A model generated the notes under the pieces. That model did not search any database, had not been told where the DNA came from, and saw only the letters and a list, made by a program, of their open reading frames with translations. Positions 9,300 to 18,752 of a DNA stretch of 64,000 bases are shown piece by piece. This DNA comes from Microterricola viridarii (lineage in GTDB: Bacteria; Actinomycetota; Actinomycetes; Actinomycetales; Microbacteriaceae), in the NCBI RefSeq assembly GCF_001542775.1, contig NZ_CP014145.1, forward strand, positions 2,046,001 through 2,110,000. Direction: 5' to 3'. Position 1 is the first letter of the stretch; every line of letters starts with the position of its first letter. The position numbers were made by a program, and so were the translations under genes.

Positions 9300-9952
9300 G
9301 CGCAGGCCACACAACCGCAAAGCCGAGCAGCACCCCCGCCCAGGCCTGGGCGGAGATGCGCGCGGGCAACGAGCGTTTCGTGGCCGGCAAGCCGCTGCAC
9401 CCGCACCAGGATGTCGACAGCCGCCGCTCGCTGGTGGCGCAGCAGGGCCCGCGCGCCGCGCTCTTCGGCTGCGCCGACTCCCGTCTGGCCGCCGAGATCA
9501 TCTTCGACGTCGGCCTCGGCGACCTCTTCGTCGTGCGCAACGCCGGCCAGGTGATCGGCTCCTCGATCATCGGCTCGCTCGAGTACGCGGTCGGCGTGCT
9601 GCACGTGCCACTCATCGTGGTGCTCGGCCACGACTCCTGCGGCGCCGTTCAGGCCGCCATCGAGTCCAAGCTGCCGGATGCCGCGCCGCTGCCGCACTTC
9701 ATCGACCGGCTCGTGCAGAAGATCGTCCCGGCCGTTGATCGCGTCACCGGTGGCCGTGAGCTCACCAGCGCCAACCAGGTGGATGCCGGCTTCGTCGGCC
9801 GCGAACACCTGCGCGACACCGTGGCCGAGCTGCTGGCGTCATCCGAGATGATCAGCGACGCCGTCGCGGCGGGCACGCTCGCCGTTGTCGGCGCCAACTA
9901 CCGCCTCCTCGAGGGCCGCGCCGAGACCGACGTCGTCGTCGGCCTCGTCTAG
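9296..9952 (+). CDS. Beta-class carbonic anhydrase
   Basis: Interconverts carbon dioxide and bicarbonate; cytoplasmic zinc enzyme. The beta-class ligands are C59 and D61 with R63 in GCADSR, then H112 and C115 in GHDSCGA. The 218-aa length is standard. The start overlaps the upstream stop (ATGA). fumC begins 76 bases downstream on the same strand and could be read through, since no hairpin separates them. Confidence 0.95.
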   Translation: MSAGHTTAKPSSTPAQAWAEMRAGNERFVAGKPLHPHQDVDSRRSLVAQQGPRAALFGCADSRLAAEIIFDVGLGDLFVVRNAGQVIGSSIIGSLEYAVGVLHVPLIVVLGHDSCGAVQAAIESKLPDAAPLPHFIDRLVQKIVPAVDRVTGGRELTSANQVDAGFVGREHLRDTVAELLASSEMISDAVAAGTLAVVGANYRLLEGRAETDVVVGLV

Positions 9953-10028
9953 ACCTCTTCCACTTATCCCACCGACAGCATCATCGAAGCCAGAGCCTCT
10001 GGCTTCACATCACACCGAAAGGGCAACC

Positions 10029-11431
10029 GTGAGCAACTCAGCTGACGCGGAATTCCGCATCGAACACGACACCATGGGCGAGGTGCGCGTGCCCATCAAC
10101 GCGCTGTACAGTGCGCAGACGCAGCGTGCCGTTGAGAACTTCCCGATCTCGGGGTCGACGCTGGAGTCGGCTCAGATCGTGGCACTGGCGCGCATCAAGA
10201 AGTCGGCCGCGCAGGCCAACGCCCAGCTCGGTCGCCTCGACCAGGGCATCGCCGACGCCATCGCCTCGGCCGCCGACGAGATCATCGGCGGCGCCCACCT
10301 TGAGCAGTTCCCGATCGACGTGTACCAGACCGGTTCCGGCACCTCGACGAACATGAACATGAACGAGGTGCTCGCGAGCCTCGCCACCGCGCGCCTCGGC
10401 AGCCCGGTGCACCCCAACGACCACGTCAACGCCTCGCAGTCGTCCAACGACGTCTTCCCGACCTCGGTGCACATCGCCGTCACCGGCGCGCTCATCGACG
10501 AGCTCGTGCCGGCGCTGGACCACCTCGCCGTCGCCCTCGAGGCGAAGGCCGTGCTCTGGGCGGATGCCGTCAAGGCCGGCCGCACGCACCTGATGGACGC
10601 CACCCCTGTCACCCTCGGCCAGGAGTTCGGCGGCTACGCCCGGCAGATGCGCCTCGGCATCGAGCGCGTGCGCTCGGCCCTCCCCGCGTCGCCGAGGTCC
10701 CGCTCGGCGGCACCGCGGTCGGAACCGGCATCAACACGCCGCTCGGCTTCCCGCAGCTCGTCCTCGAGCTGCTCACCGCCGAGACCGAGCTGCCGATCAC
10801 CGAGGCCAAGGACCACTTCGAGGCCCAGGCCAACCGCGACGGCCTCGTCGACGCATCCGGCGCCCTGCGCACCATCGCTGTCAGCCTGACCAAGATCTGC
10901 AACGACATCCGCTGGATGGGTTCCGGCCCGAACACCGGATTCGGCGAGCTGCACATTCCCGACCTGCAGCCCGGCTCCTCGATCATGCCCGGCAAGGTCA
11001 ACCCGGTCATCCCCGAGGCCGTGCTCATGGTCTGCTCGCGCGTGATCGGCAACGACGCGGCCATCGCGTGGGGCGGCGCGTCCGGTTCGTTCGAGCTCAA
11101 CGTGCAGATCCCCGTGATGGGCACCGCTCTGCTCGAGTCGATCCGTCTGCTCGGCAACGCCGCCCGCGTGCTCGCCGACAAGACCATCGACGGCCTCGAG
11201 GCCAACATCGAGCGCGCGGCCGCCCTCGCCGGCATGTCGCCGTCGATCGTCACCCCGCTGAACAAGATCATCGGCTACGAAGAGGCCGCCAAGATCGCCA
11301 AGTACTCGGTCAAGCAGGGCGTCACCGTGCGCGAAGCCGTCATCGAGATGGGCTACGTCGAGAAGGGCGCCATCACGCTCGAGCAGCTCGACTCCTCGCT
11401 CGACCTGCTGAGCATGACGCGCCCCGGCTAA
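10029..11431 (+). pseudogene. fumC: Class II fumarase, single frameshift
   Basis: Hydrates fumarate to malate in the TCA cycle. The first part (from GTG 10029) carries [32 protein letters not shown] and [17 protein letters not shown]. The second carries the fumarase/aspartase signature [11 protein letters not shown]. The frame breaks after ERVRSALP at a run of four C (10682-10685). One added C gives [17 protein letters not shown], the conserved family sequence, and a full 467-aa protein. With all active-site segments conserved on both sides and a strong terminator after the gene, a real loss of fumarase is unlikely and a base undercall is the simpler reading. GAAAGGG precedes the GTG start. 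Confidence 0.9.
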
Positions 11432-11452
11432 GCAGCGGCATCCGCAGTACCG

Positions 11453-11486
11453 AACGCCGCCCCACGCACTCGCGTGGGGCGGCGTT
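11453..11486. terminator. Terminator between fumC and the membrane protein gene
   Basis: A perfect 15-bp stem, AACGCCGCCCCACGC (11453-11467) with GCGTGGGGCGGCGTT (11472-11486), and an ACTC loop, followed by TCTGTT. It lies between two converging genes and can serve both strands. Confidence 0.9.
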
Positions 11487-11491
11487 TCTGT

Positions 11492-12652
11492 TCAGGCGGC
11501 GGATGCGGCGGGCACCGGGGCCCGCCGCGGGCCGGGCACCAACGCGAGCATGATGGCCACGACAAAGCTCAGCGCTCCGAGTGCCGAGAGCGCCTGCCCC
11601 TGCCAGGAGCGGCCGCCGGCGAAGGGCGGAATCGTGTCGGAGATGCTCATGCCGAGCGAGAAGCCAGACCAGCCCTGAAAGAAGATGATGACGGCTCCGA
11701 GCAGCAGCGCGTAGACCGTCAGTCGACGTGGGGTGAGCAACACGTTCAGGGCAGCGGCCAGGCGGCCGCGCAGCAGGCAGAGCGCGAGCAGGGCCAGGAC
11801 CGCCACGCTCCAGAACACCAGCCAGATCATCACCATCATGATGCCCCAGCTGCGATCCGGCGGACTGAGCAGTGCGTAGATCTCTGACAGTTCGTAGCCG
11901 GGCGCCATCGTGAGCGGGCTCAGCACCAGCGTCTCGTAGCTGCCGAACGCGAGGAGGAGGGCGAGGAGCACGAAGGCGACCAGCCCGGCGCGTGCCCGCG
12001 TGGCCGCTTTGGTGGAGCCCGGCGCGGTGCGCGTCGGCACCTCGACGTGCGCGAGCCCGCGCGCGAAGCCGATGAGGGCGAGGAAGGCGCCGACGACGGC
12101 CAGCACGATCAGCAGGGGAATCGCGGCCGCCAGAACGCCGTTGCGGTACACCCAGTCCGTGCCCGGCAGCATCGTCGCGAGCGCTGCCGGCACGACGACG
12201 CCCAGCAGCCCAACCGCGACCAGCGCGGTGCCCACCAGCGCCATGCGGTTCGCGCCACGCGCCGCGGCGATGAGCAGCAGGAAGCCCAGGGTCATCACCG
12301 TCAGGCTCAGCCTTCCGGCAGCGGCGACCAGAAGGGCGAGCGGGCTGCCCGGCTCGGAACTCAGTGTTCCCGTCATCCAGAGCGTCACCAACACCACCGG
12401 GGAGCTGATCACGAGCGCCAGCCCCCAGCGCACGCGCCGCATCATCAGCTCGGTCACGGCATAGCCGCGCACCTCGGCGGTGCGGCCGAGACGCATCGAG
12501 AAGGTGAAGGCACCGGCGACGATCGCCGCGCGCGACAGCCCCAGCTCGTCGGCGTCGCGCACATCGGCGAGCCATTGCTCGCGGTAGCGCTTCCGCATCG
12601 AGGCGGGCAAGGTGGCCGCCGCCACACGGATGCCGCGCTCTGCGACGCTCAC
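11492..12652 (-). CDS. Polytopic membrane protein paired with a PadR regulator
   Basis: Unknown function. About 386 aa from GTG 12652 (VSVAERGIRV). A cytosolic head of about 60 residues (SMRKRYREQWLADVRDADEL) resembles the prefix seen in membrane proteins that accompany PadR regulators in actinobacteria. About nine or ten hydrophobic segments follow. The GTGA overlap with the padR stop (12649-12652) gives the start and argues for translational coupling. I infer a membrane partner, sensor or target of the PadR protein; no enzymatic motif is visible. Ends five bases from the shared terminator. Confidence 0.8.
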   Translation of the reverse strand: MSVAERGIRVAAATLPASMRKRYREQWLADVRDADELGLSRAAIVAGAFTFSMRLGRTAEVRGYAVTELMMRRVRWGLALVISSPVVLVTLWMTGTLSSEPGSPLALLVAAAGRLSLTVMTLGFLLLIAAARGANRMALVGTALVAVGLLGVVVPAALATMLPGTDWVYRNGVLAAAIPLLIVLAVVGAFLALIGFARGLAHVEVPTRTAPGSTKAATRARAGLVAFVLLALLLAFGSYETLVLSPLTMAPGYELSEIYALLSPPDRSWGIMMVMIWLVFWSVAVLALLALCLLRGRLAAALNVLLTPRRLTVYALLLGAVIIFFQGWSGFSLGMSISDTIPPFAGGRSWQGQALSALGALSFVVAIMLALVPGPRRAPVPAASAA

Positions 12653-13007
12653 GCGGTCGCCCGAGTCGGGCGTAGCAGAGGCAGCGCCGGCTGGGCCCGC
12701 GCGCGCGAAGACGGCGACGCCGAGGTGGCTGCGCGGGCAACGAAGTCTGCGACCGTGGTGCGCGCGGCATCCGCCCCTCGGCGGTGAGCGCGTAGAAGCG
12801 GCGGCGCGGCCCGCTGCGCTCACCATCGACTTCCCACTCCGAGGTGACCCAACCGGAGCGTTCCAGCCGGTCGAGGATCGGATAGACGCTGCCAGGCGGA
12901 CGCCCGGTCGCCTTGATCACCCGCAGACCCCAGACGGATTCTCCCCCGTCGATCAGGGCAGACAGCACATCGACGGTGGCGGCGGTGACACGGCTCAACG
13001 GCTCCAT
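12649..13007 (-). pseudogene. PadR-family transcriptional regulator, single frameshift
   Basis: Winged-helix regulator: MEPLSRVTAATVDVLSALID, WGLRVIKATGRPPGSVYPIL and LERSGWVTSEWEV match the PadR N-terminal fold. The frame breaks in the wing after FYALTAEG at a four-C run on the plus strand (12774-12777). One extra base gives EGADAARTTVADFVARAA and a 119-aa protein whose TGA (12649-12651) overlaps the GTG of the membrane protein gene by four bases. That neat fit supports a one-base error rather than decay. The ATG at 13007 has no Shine-Dalgarno and lies about 8 bases after TAGAGT, so the transcript may be leaderless. Confidence 0.82.
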
Positions 13008-13014
13008 CCGGCAA

Positions 13015-13036
13015 ACTCTAGCTATATCGAGATAGC
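13015..13036 (-). promoter_or_regulatory. Candidate padR promoter and operator
   Basis: GCTAT-ATCGAG-ATAGC (13021-13036) is an inverted repeat just upstream of a TANNNT-type hexamer (TAGAGT on the minus strand, 13015-13020), which itself lies 7 bases before the padR ATG. A palindrome overlapping the promoter would fit autorepression. Inferred from position and symmetry only. Confidence 0.4.
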
Positions 13037-13070
13037 CGCACAAGCATGGTCGCTCGCGTTGCGTGCGTGA

Positions 13071-13102
13071 CGTGGGGCGGATTCCGCGGAATCCGCCCCA
13101 CG
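13071..13102. terminator. Hairpin after phoH
   Basis: A perfect 32-bp palindrome, CGTGGGGCGGATTCCG followed at once by its complement. Flanking GTGA/TCAC extend it with small bulges. It sits just past the phoH stop (13121, minus strand) and upstream of padR, so it isolates the two units. Confidence 0.85.
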
Positions 13103-13120
13103 CGGTCACACGCGTGCCTG

Positions 13121-14515
13121 CTAGGCGAGCTCGTTGGACTCCAGCATCTCGGTGACGAGCGCGGCGATCGCGGAGCGCTCGGAGCGGGTCAGCGTCACGT
13201 GCGCGAACAACGGGTGCCCCTTGAGCGTCTCGATCACGCTGGCGACACCGTCGTGCCGGCCGACCCGCAGGTTGTCGCGCTGCGCGACATCGTGGGTGAG
13301 TACCACGCGCGAGTGCTGCCCGATGCGACTGAGCACGGTGAGCAGCACGTTGCGCTCCAGCGACTGGGCCTCGTCGACGATCACGAAGGCGTCGTGCAGG
13401 CTGCGCCCGCGGATGTGCGTGAGCGGCAGCACCTCGAGGATGCCGCGGTCGAGCACCTCCTCGAGCACGTTCTCGGAGACGAGGGCGCCCAAGGTGTCGA
13501 ACACGGCCTGTGCCCACGGGTTCATCTTCTCGGCCGCATCGCCCGGCAAGAATCCCAGCTCCTGGCCGCCGACCGCGTAGAGCGGTCGGAACACCATGAT
13601 CTTCTTGTGCTGCTGCCGTTCGAGCACCGCCTCCAGCCCGGCGCAGAGGGCGAGCGCCGACTTGCCGGTGCCGGCACTGCCGCCGAGCGACAGGATGCCG
13701 ATCTCCGGGTCGAGCAGCAGGTCGATGGCGAGCCGTTGCTCGGCCGAGCGGCCGTGCAGCCCGAACACCTCCCGGTCTCCGCGCACCAGCTTGAACTCGC
13801 CGCGCGCCGTCACCCGGCCGAGTGCGCTGCCGCGATCCGAGTGCACCACCAGGCCCGTGTTCACGGGCATGTCCTGCACGAGTCGCGTCGACATCCGCTC
13901 CCTCTCGTAGAGCGCCGTCATCTGATCGGCGTTCAGCGTGATCTCGTCCATGCCGGTCCAGCCGGAGTCGACGGCGAGCTCGTGCTTGTACTCCTCGGCG
14001 GCCAGGCCGATGGAGGCCGCCTTCACCCGCAGCGGCAGGTCTTTCGAGACGACCGTGACGGCGAGCCCGTCGTTGGAGAGGTTCAGGGCCACGGCGAGGA
14101 TGCGCGAGTCGTTGTCGTTCAGCTGCAGCCCGCTCGGCAGCACGCCCAGGTTGGAGTGGTTGAGTTCGACCCGCAGGGTGCCGCCTTCCCCCACCGGGAT
14201 CGGGAAATCCAACCGCTCGTGCTTGATGCGCAGCTCGTCGAGGTTGCGCAGCGCCCGACGCGCGAAATAGCCGATCTCGGGGTCATTCCGTTTCGACTCC
14301 AACTCGGTGATCACGATCACCGGCAGCACGACGGCATGCTCGGCGAAGCGGAACATCGACGACGGGTCAGACAACAAGACCGAGGTGTCCAGCACATAGA
14401 CGCGCTCGGATTGCTCGACGTTCCGCGGCCGGGAATCCCCTGCCCGCGTGGCCTGTTCCGGCCCCGACTGCCCCTGCTCGCGACTGTTCATTGACGGCTG
14501 ACGAACTGTGACCAC
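13121..14515 (-). CDS. PhoH-like PIN-ATPase protein
   Basis: Two-domain PhoH2-type protein. The N-terminal PIN ribonuclease domain opens with [12 protein letters not shown] and includes [10 protein letters not shown] and [12 protein letters not shown]. The C-terminal PhoH P-loop ATPase has Walker [12 protein letters not shown] and Walker [10 protein letters not shown]. Family members have been described as RNA helicase/ribonucleases, with the PIN part acting as toxin in some systems; no antitoxin-like small ORF is seen upstream here. The start is uncertain: GTG 14515 follows GGGAG by five bases, ATG 14491 has no ribosome site. About 464 aa. Confidence 0.93.
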   Translation of the reverse strand: MVTVRQPSMNSREQGQSGPEQATRAGDSRPRNVEQSERVYVLDTSVLLSDPSSMFRFAEHAVVLPVIVITELESKRNDPEIGYFARRALRNLDELRIKHERLDFPIPVGEGGTLRVELNHSNLGVLPSGLQLNDNDSRILAVALNLSNDGLAVTVVSKDLPLRVKAASIGLAAEEYKHELAVDSGWTGMDEITLNADQMTALYERERMSTRLVQDMPVNTGLVVHSDRGSALGRVTARGEFKLVRGDREVFGLHGRSAEQRLAIDLLLDPEIGILSLGGSAGTGKSALALCAGLEAVLERQQHKKIMVFRPLYAVGGQELGFLPGDAAEKMNPWAQAVFDTLGALVSENVLEEVLDRGILEVLPLTHIRGRSLHDAFVIVDEAQSLERNVLLTVLSRIGQHSRVVLTHDVAQRDNLRVGRHDGVASVIETLKGHPLFAHVTLTRSERSAIAALVTEMLESNELA

Positions 14516-14730
14516 AACCACTCCCACCCCGGCATTTCTGCCCAGTTTTACGAGTTGGCCACGTGGTATCGAGTCGAACTTATGTGGCCGTCTCGATCAG
14601 GCGCACGCCTGATGAGAGTGACGTTACGACCGCGGGGGCCTTTGCGCACCACGACACGCCCCATGCAGGCAATGTTTACCGAACGGATGCCGGTCACGCA
14701 GCCGAGCGCGCCGGCCGCACCGGCCCCGGC

Positions 14731-15858
14731 TCAGTAGGAGGCAGCGCTCGCGTAGGAAGTGAACGCGGCGCGCACCATGTCGACGGTGTCCTCGTGCAGC
14801 ACGGCGTGCACGCTGAGGCGCACGGAGCCCTCCCTCACGGTCGCGGTCACGCCGTGGTTGAACAGCGAGGCGCTCAGCAGTGTGAGTTGCTCGCGCGGCG
14901 GTTCGAGCACGAGGAGCCCGGCCCGCTCCCGCTCGTTGCGCGAGCTGGAGACGGGAATCGCGAACTCGTCGGCCAGGTCGATCATGCGCGACACGTTCGC
15001 GGCGACGGCCTCGTGAATGGCGTGCACTCCCACCGCGGCGATCTCCTCAAGCGCCGCCGCGAGGCGGGCCTCGGCGATGCCGTCCGGGTTCGAGGTGCGG
15101 AACGCCCGGGCAGCCGCGCTCGGCGGCGGGGTGGGGATCGAGTCCCACACCTCGTCTTCATCGGTGCCGGTGAAGCCAGAGAACACCGGCGTGAGTCGGG
15201 CGAGGGCGCGCTCGCTGAGCGCCATCACGCCCGTGCCCCAGCCGGCGCGGCACCACTTCTGGCCACCGGTGACGACGACATCCGCCACCTCATAGGGCGC
15301 ATCGACGACGCCGAATCCCTGGATGGCGTCGACGATCAGCAGCCGATCGCCGATCACCTGCCGGATGCCGTCCAGATCGGCGAGGTAGCCGGTGCGCGAA
15401 TCGACCAGGCTCACCGCGACGGCGGCCGTGCTGGCACCGAGCTGCGCCTTGATCTGGCCGGGCGTCACCGTGCCGTGGTCGGTCGACAGCCACTGCGGCT
15501 TCGCCACGTGCAGCGCCTCGTGCGCCCGGGAGGCCGCGATCGGCAGGCTTGGGAACTCGCCCGGCGAGAGCAGCACATCGCCGGTCAGGCCGAACATGGC
15601 GTGCAGCAGCCCGGTGGTGGTGTTCGGAATGGCCACGACCTGCTCGGCGGGGCGGCCGAGCAGCACTCCGGCGGCGGCGCGCAGTCGCTCGTCCTGGTCG
15701 AGGATCCCCTGCAGGCTGCCGAAGCGGGCCCGGCCGAGGATCTCGGTGAGACCGGTGGACTCGGCGGAGGCCACGGCGGAGATCGGCCCGATGCGGCCGT
15801 AGTCGAGGTAGCCGGGCTCCTCGCCGAAGCCGGCTGCGTAGTCATCCCAGGTAGTCAT
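14731..15858 (-). CDS. Class V aminotransferase-like PLP enzyme
   Basis: Fold type I PLP enzyme of the class V aminotransferase/cysteine desulfurase group (375 aa). The Schiff-base lysine lies in VVVTGGQKWCRAGWG and the cofactor aspartate in LLIVDAIQGFGVVD. NTTTGLLHAMFGL binds the phosphate end. No NifS/SufS persulfide loop is seen, so a kynureninase- or isopenicillin epimerase-like role is as likely as desulfuration; the substrate is unknown. It starts 42 bases after uppS on the same strand. Bases 14516-14730 between this gene and phoH show nothing I can identify. Confidence 0.87.
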   Translation of the reverse strand: MTTWDDYAAGFGEEPGYLDYGRIGPISAVASAESTGLTEILGRARFGSLQGILDQDERLRAAAGVLLGRPAEQVVAIPNTTTGLLHAMFGLTGDVLLSPGEFPSLPIAASRAHEALHVAKPQWLSTDHGTVTPGQIKAQLGASTAAVAVSLVDSRTGYLADLDGIRQVIGDRLLIVDAIQGFGVVDAPYEVADVVVTGGQKWCRAGWGTGVMALSERALARLTPVFSGFTGTDEDEVWDSIPTPPPSAAARAFRTSNPDGIAEARLAAALEEIAAVGVHAIHEAVAANVSRMIDLADEFAIPVSSSRNERERAGLLVLEPPREQLTLLSASLFNHGVTATVREGSVRLSVHAVLHEDTVDMVRAAFTSYASAASY

Positions 15859-15900
15859 TGTTTCCTTTCGGCACGCGTTGGGTGAGCGTGCCCGGTCGAG

Positions 15901-16686
15901 CTATCCGCCGAAGCGACGGTTGCGCTTCGCGTAGTCACGCAGGGCGCGGAGGAAGTCCACCTGGCGCAGATCCGGGCCGAGTGCCTCAACAAAGTAGAAC
16001 TCACTGTGCGCGCTCTGCCAGAGCATGAAGTCGCTGAGGCGCTGTTCACCCGAGGTACGGATGACGAGGTCCGGGTCCGGCTGGCCGCCGGTGTAGAGGT
16101 GCTCGCCGATCAGATCGGGGGTGAGCCGCTCCGCAAGGTCTTCGAGGCTGCCCCCGCCGGCGTGGTGGTCAGCGACAATGCTGCGCATGGCATCCGTGAT
16201 CTCCTTGCGCCCGCCGTAGCCGACGGCCAGGTTCACGTGCAAGCCCTTCTTGCCCATCGTGCGGGTCTCGGCCGCGCCCAGCGCCGCGACGAGCGGCTCA
16301 GGCAGCCCGGCCGTCGAGCCGACATGCTGCACCCGCCAGTCCCGGTAGCGGGAGAGATCGTCGGCGAGCTCGGCGATGATCTCGATCAGGGCGTCGAGCT
16401 CCTCCGGGGAGCGATTGGTCAGGTTGTCGCTGGAGAGCAGGTACAGCGTGACCGTGGAGATGCCCAGGTCGTCGCACCACTCCAGGAACTCGCGCATCTT
16501 CGCCGCACCGGCCCGGTGGCCGTGCGCGGCGTTGTCGAAGCCGAGGAGTTTGGCCCAGCGCCGGTTGCCGTCGATGATCATGGCGACGTGGCGCGGAAGG
16601 GTCTCCGCAGTGAGACCCCGCCGTAGCCGGTTCTGATAGAGGCCGTAGAGGATGCCCCGGCCGAGTGATTCATCGCGCGTGTGCAC
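15901..16686 (-). CDS. uppS: Isoprenyl transferase (cis-prenyl diphosphate synthase)
   Basis: Condenses IPP units into the polyprenyl diphosphate lipid carrier for cell wall synthesis, at the membrane surface. Family motifs: MIIDGNRRWAK with the catalytic Asp, NLAVGYGGR, and DLVIRTSGEQRLSDFMLWQ. At 261 aa it is typical. Whether the product is C50 or C55 cannot be told from sequence. GTG start at 16686. It diverges from the hemolysin III gene by 72 bases. Confidence 0.96.
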   Translation of the reverse strand: MHTRDESLGRGILYGLYQNRLRRGLTAETLPRHVAMIIDGNRRWAKLLGFDNAAHGHRAGAAKMREFLEWCDDLGISTVTLYLLSSDNLTNRSPEELDALIEIIAELADDLSRYRDWRVQHVGSTAGLPEPLVAALGAAETRTMGKKGLHVNLAVGYGGRKEITDAMRSIVADHHAGGGSLEDLAERLTPDLIGEHLYTGGQPDPDLVIRTSGEQRLSDFMLWQSAHSEFYFVEALGPDLRQVDFLRALRDYAKRNRRFGG

Positions 16687-16758
16687 AGAATTACGTTAGT
16701 GCACTCCCCTGCCCAGACCCACATTTCCCCGGCCAGATGTGTGTCGTATCCTGAGCAT

Positions 16759-17439
16759 ATGACTCTGCACGGTCCCGAAGTGGACAGCCCCGTCGAGGTG
16801 AAACCGCTCTGGCGCGGGTGGATTCATGCCGGCACCTTCCCGGTGACGATCGCGGCCGGCATCGTGCTCATCGTGCTGGCGCAGGGTGCCCCGGCCAAGT
16901 GGGCCAGCGCGGTGTTCATGCTCACGTCGATGCTGCTGTTCGGCAACTCCGCGCTCTACCACCGCTTCAATTGGAAGCCCCGCACCAGGATGCTGTTGAA
17001 GCGCATCGACCACGCCAACATCTTCCTGCTGATTGCCGGCACGTACACGCCGATCGCGGTGCTCGCCCTGCCCCCGGAGAAGGGCCTGGTGCTGCTGGCC
17101 GTCGTCTGGGGCGGTGCGCTGCTCGGCATCTGCTTCCGCGTGTTCTGGATCAACGCGCCGCGCTGGCTCTACGTGCTGACGTACCTGGCCCTCGGCTGGG
17201 CCGCCGTGATGTACCTCGGCGACCTGCTCGCGGTGAGCGTGGCGATGATGGTGCTCGTCGCCGTCGGCGGACTGCTCTACAGCGCCGGCGCCGTCGTCTA
17301 CGCACTGAAGAAGCCGAACCCCCTGCCCGGCGTGTTCGGCTTCCACGAGATTTTCCACGCCTGCACGGTGCTGGCCTTCCTCTGCCACTGGGTGGCGATG
17401 CTGATCATCGTGCTCCACCCGGCCTACCACGCGGGCTAG
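16759..17439 (+). CDS. trhA: Hemolysin III / TrhA family membrane protein
   Basis: Seven-helix membrane protein (226 aa) of the PAQR/hemolysin III family. Conserved residues of the family's metal site are visible: FGNSALYHR after the second helix and HEIFHACTVLAFLCHW in the last two helices. Bacterial members affect membrane homeostasis; true haemolytic activity is doubtful. The ATG at 16759 is chosen because the upstream open frame is shared with the divergent uppS promoter region. It is followed by the first hairpin flanking the DUF559 gene. Confidence 0.92.
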   Translation: MTLHGPEVDSPVEVKPLWRGWIHAGTFPVTIAAGIVLIVLAQGAPAKWASAVFMLTSMLLFGNSALYHRFNWKPRTRMLLKRIDHANIFLLIAGTYTPIAVLALPPEKGLVLLAVVWGGALLGICFRVFWINAPRWLYVLTYLALGWAAVMYLGDLLAVSVAMMVLVAVGGLLYSAGAVVYALKKPNPLPGVFGFHEIFHACTVLAFLCHWVAMLIIVLHPAYHAG

Positions 17440-17471
17440 CCCCACCCGCTGCCGCCGCCGCCCGTCCAAAT

Positions 17472-17538
17472 TCCGTTGAGAGCGGTCAAATGGCCGCTTT
17501 TGCGCGCCAAATGCGGCCATTTGACCGCTCTCAACGGA
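17472..17538. repeat. Flanking hairpin, copy 1
   Basis: A perfect 26-bp inverted repeat. The left arm (17472-17497) begins TCCGTTGAGAGCGGTCAAAT, the right arm is 17513-17538, and the loop has 15 bases. It stands between trhA and the DUF559 gene. A second, nearly identical element follows that gene, in the same sense. It could act as a terminator for trhA, but no U-tract follows the stem. Confidence 0.92.
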
Positions 17539-17633
17539 CTCAGGGGGCGGGCACGCACGGGCGTGATTGCGCGCGCGAGTGTGGCTGTGGATAACTTCGG
17601 CGGGCACGGGCGCATCTGCGGCATCATCGGTGC

Positions 17634-18674
17634 ATGGACGAGCATGGGGCGGCGAGTACGGGCGGCACACCGGGCAATCCGGGAGCGAGCGGCAGGCTGC
17701 CTGCCGAGTTCACGGACCGGGCATTCCGGGTAGCGGATGCCGTGCGCGCTGGTGTGCCGCGGCGCGCCCTGCGCGGCCGCGATGTGGACGCGCCGTTTCA
17801 CGGCATCCGCGTTTATGGTTCGGCGGGGCCGCTGCGCCGAACCGCGGGCAGTGGAGTCGCCGGGGAGCGCGAGATCATCCTCGCGCGGGCTCGGGCCTAC
17901 CTTCCACTCATGGGGCCGGAGCAGATGTTCAGCCACGAGACGGCTGCCACCGTTCTTGGGCTGCCCCTCCCGAGGCGGATGCAGCGCGCAGATGCCCCGC
18001 TGCATGTGCTCTCCCCGCACGCGTCCACTCGGCGCGGCGGCGCGGGCATCACCGGCCATCACTCCGCATCCACGATTCGACGGTACGAGACGGCCGGCGT
18101 GCCAACCGTGTCGCCGATCACGCTCTGGCACCAGCTCGCTGAACGACTGAGCGTCGACGAGCTCGTCATGCTCGGCGACGCGCTGACACGGCGGACGAAT
18201 CCGCTCAGCGATCTGGACGCGATGGTCGGCTCGCTGGACAGGCTCACCCGGCATCGCGGGATCGTGGCGTTGCGTGAGGCCGCCACGCTCGTTCGGCCGC
18301 GCACCGATTCACCGCGCGAGAGCGAATGCCGACTGTTGCTCGTGCGCGCCGGGCTGCCCGAGCCGGAGGTCAACGGAACGATCCTCGACGAGGACGGCAA
18401 CTTCGTGGCCTACGGAGACATGGTCTACCGCGAATACAAGGTCCTGGTCGAGTACGACGGCGGGCAACATCGCGACGATGAGGCGCAGTTCCACCGAGAC
18501 ATTGACCGGCTGGATCTGCTCATGGCACTCGGCTGGCGGGTGCTGCGATTCAACCGGAGCCATCTGCGCGCTGACGCGGTGATCGTCGCCCGCACGCGTG
18601 AAGCTCTCCTGCAGCGGGGCTGGCGCCCGCACAACCCGCCAGCGCACCGTCCCACGGCCCCGCAGTTCCGTTGA
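17634..18674 (+). CDS. DUF559 domain protein with Vsr-like endonuclease fold
   Basis: 346 aa. The N-terminal part (about 25-190) includes VADAVRAGVPRRALRGRDV, the winged-helix pattern seen in AbiEi-like antitoxin domains. The C-terminal part (about 225-330) has the DUF559 pattern: SPRESECRLLLVRAGLPEPE, then YKVLVEYDGGQHRDDEAQFH, then DRLDLLMALGWRVLRFNRSHL. That is the core of the Vsr/very-short-patch-repair-like endonuclease fold. Nuclease activity is inferred from the fold, not shown. ATG at 17634 without a clear ribosome site. The gene is bracketed by two matching hairpins and its TGA lies just inside the left arm of the second. No toxin partner or methylase adjoins it. Confidence 0.82.
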   Translation: MDEHGAASTGGTPGNPGASGRLPAEFTDRAFRVADAVRAGVPRRALRGRDVDAPFHGIRVYGSAGPLRRTAGSGVAGEREIILARARAYLPLMGPEQMFSHETAATVLGLPLPRRMQRADAPLHVLSPHASTRRGGAGITGHHSASTIRRYETAGVPTVSPITLWHQLAERLSVDELVMLGDALTRRTNPLSDLDAMVGSLDRLTRHRGIVALREAATLVRPRTDSPRESECRLLLVRAGLPEPEVNGTILDEDGNFVAYGDMVYREYKVLVEYDGGQHRDDEAQFHRDIDRLDLLMALGWRVLRFNRSHLRADAVIVARTREALLQRGWRPHNPPAHRPTAPQFR

Positions 18675-18733
18675 GAGCGGTCAAATGGCCACCTAGAGCC
18701 GCGAAAAGCGGCCATTTGGCCGCTCTCAACGGA
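18667..18733. repeat. Flanking hairpin, copy 2
   Basis: A 24-bp inverted repeat: left arm 18667-18690 begins TCCGTTGAGAGCGGTCAAAT, right arm 18710-18733, one mismatch, 19-base loop. Outer stem identical to copy 1; only the loop and inner bases differ. The DUF559 stop codon (18672-18674) lies within the left arm. Confidence 0.92.
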
Positions 18734-18752
18734 CTCTGACGTCGGTGAGGGG

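Noticed and set aside
13121..14515. PhoH as toxin of a toxin-antitoxin pair
   Set aside because: No small antitoxin frame is found upstream; the nearest gene is an aminotransferase more than 200 bases away.
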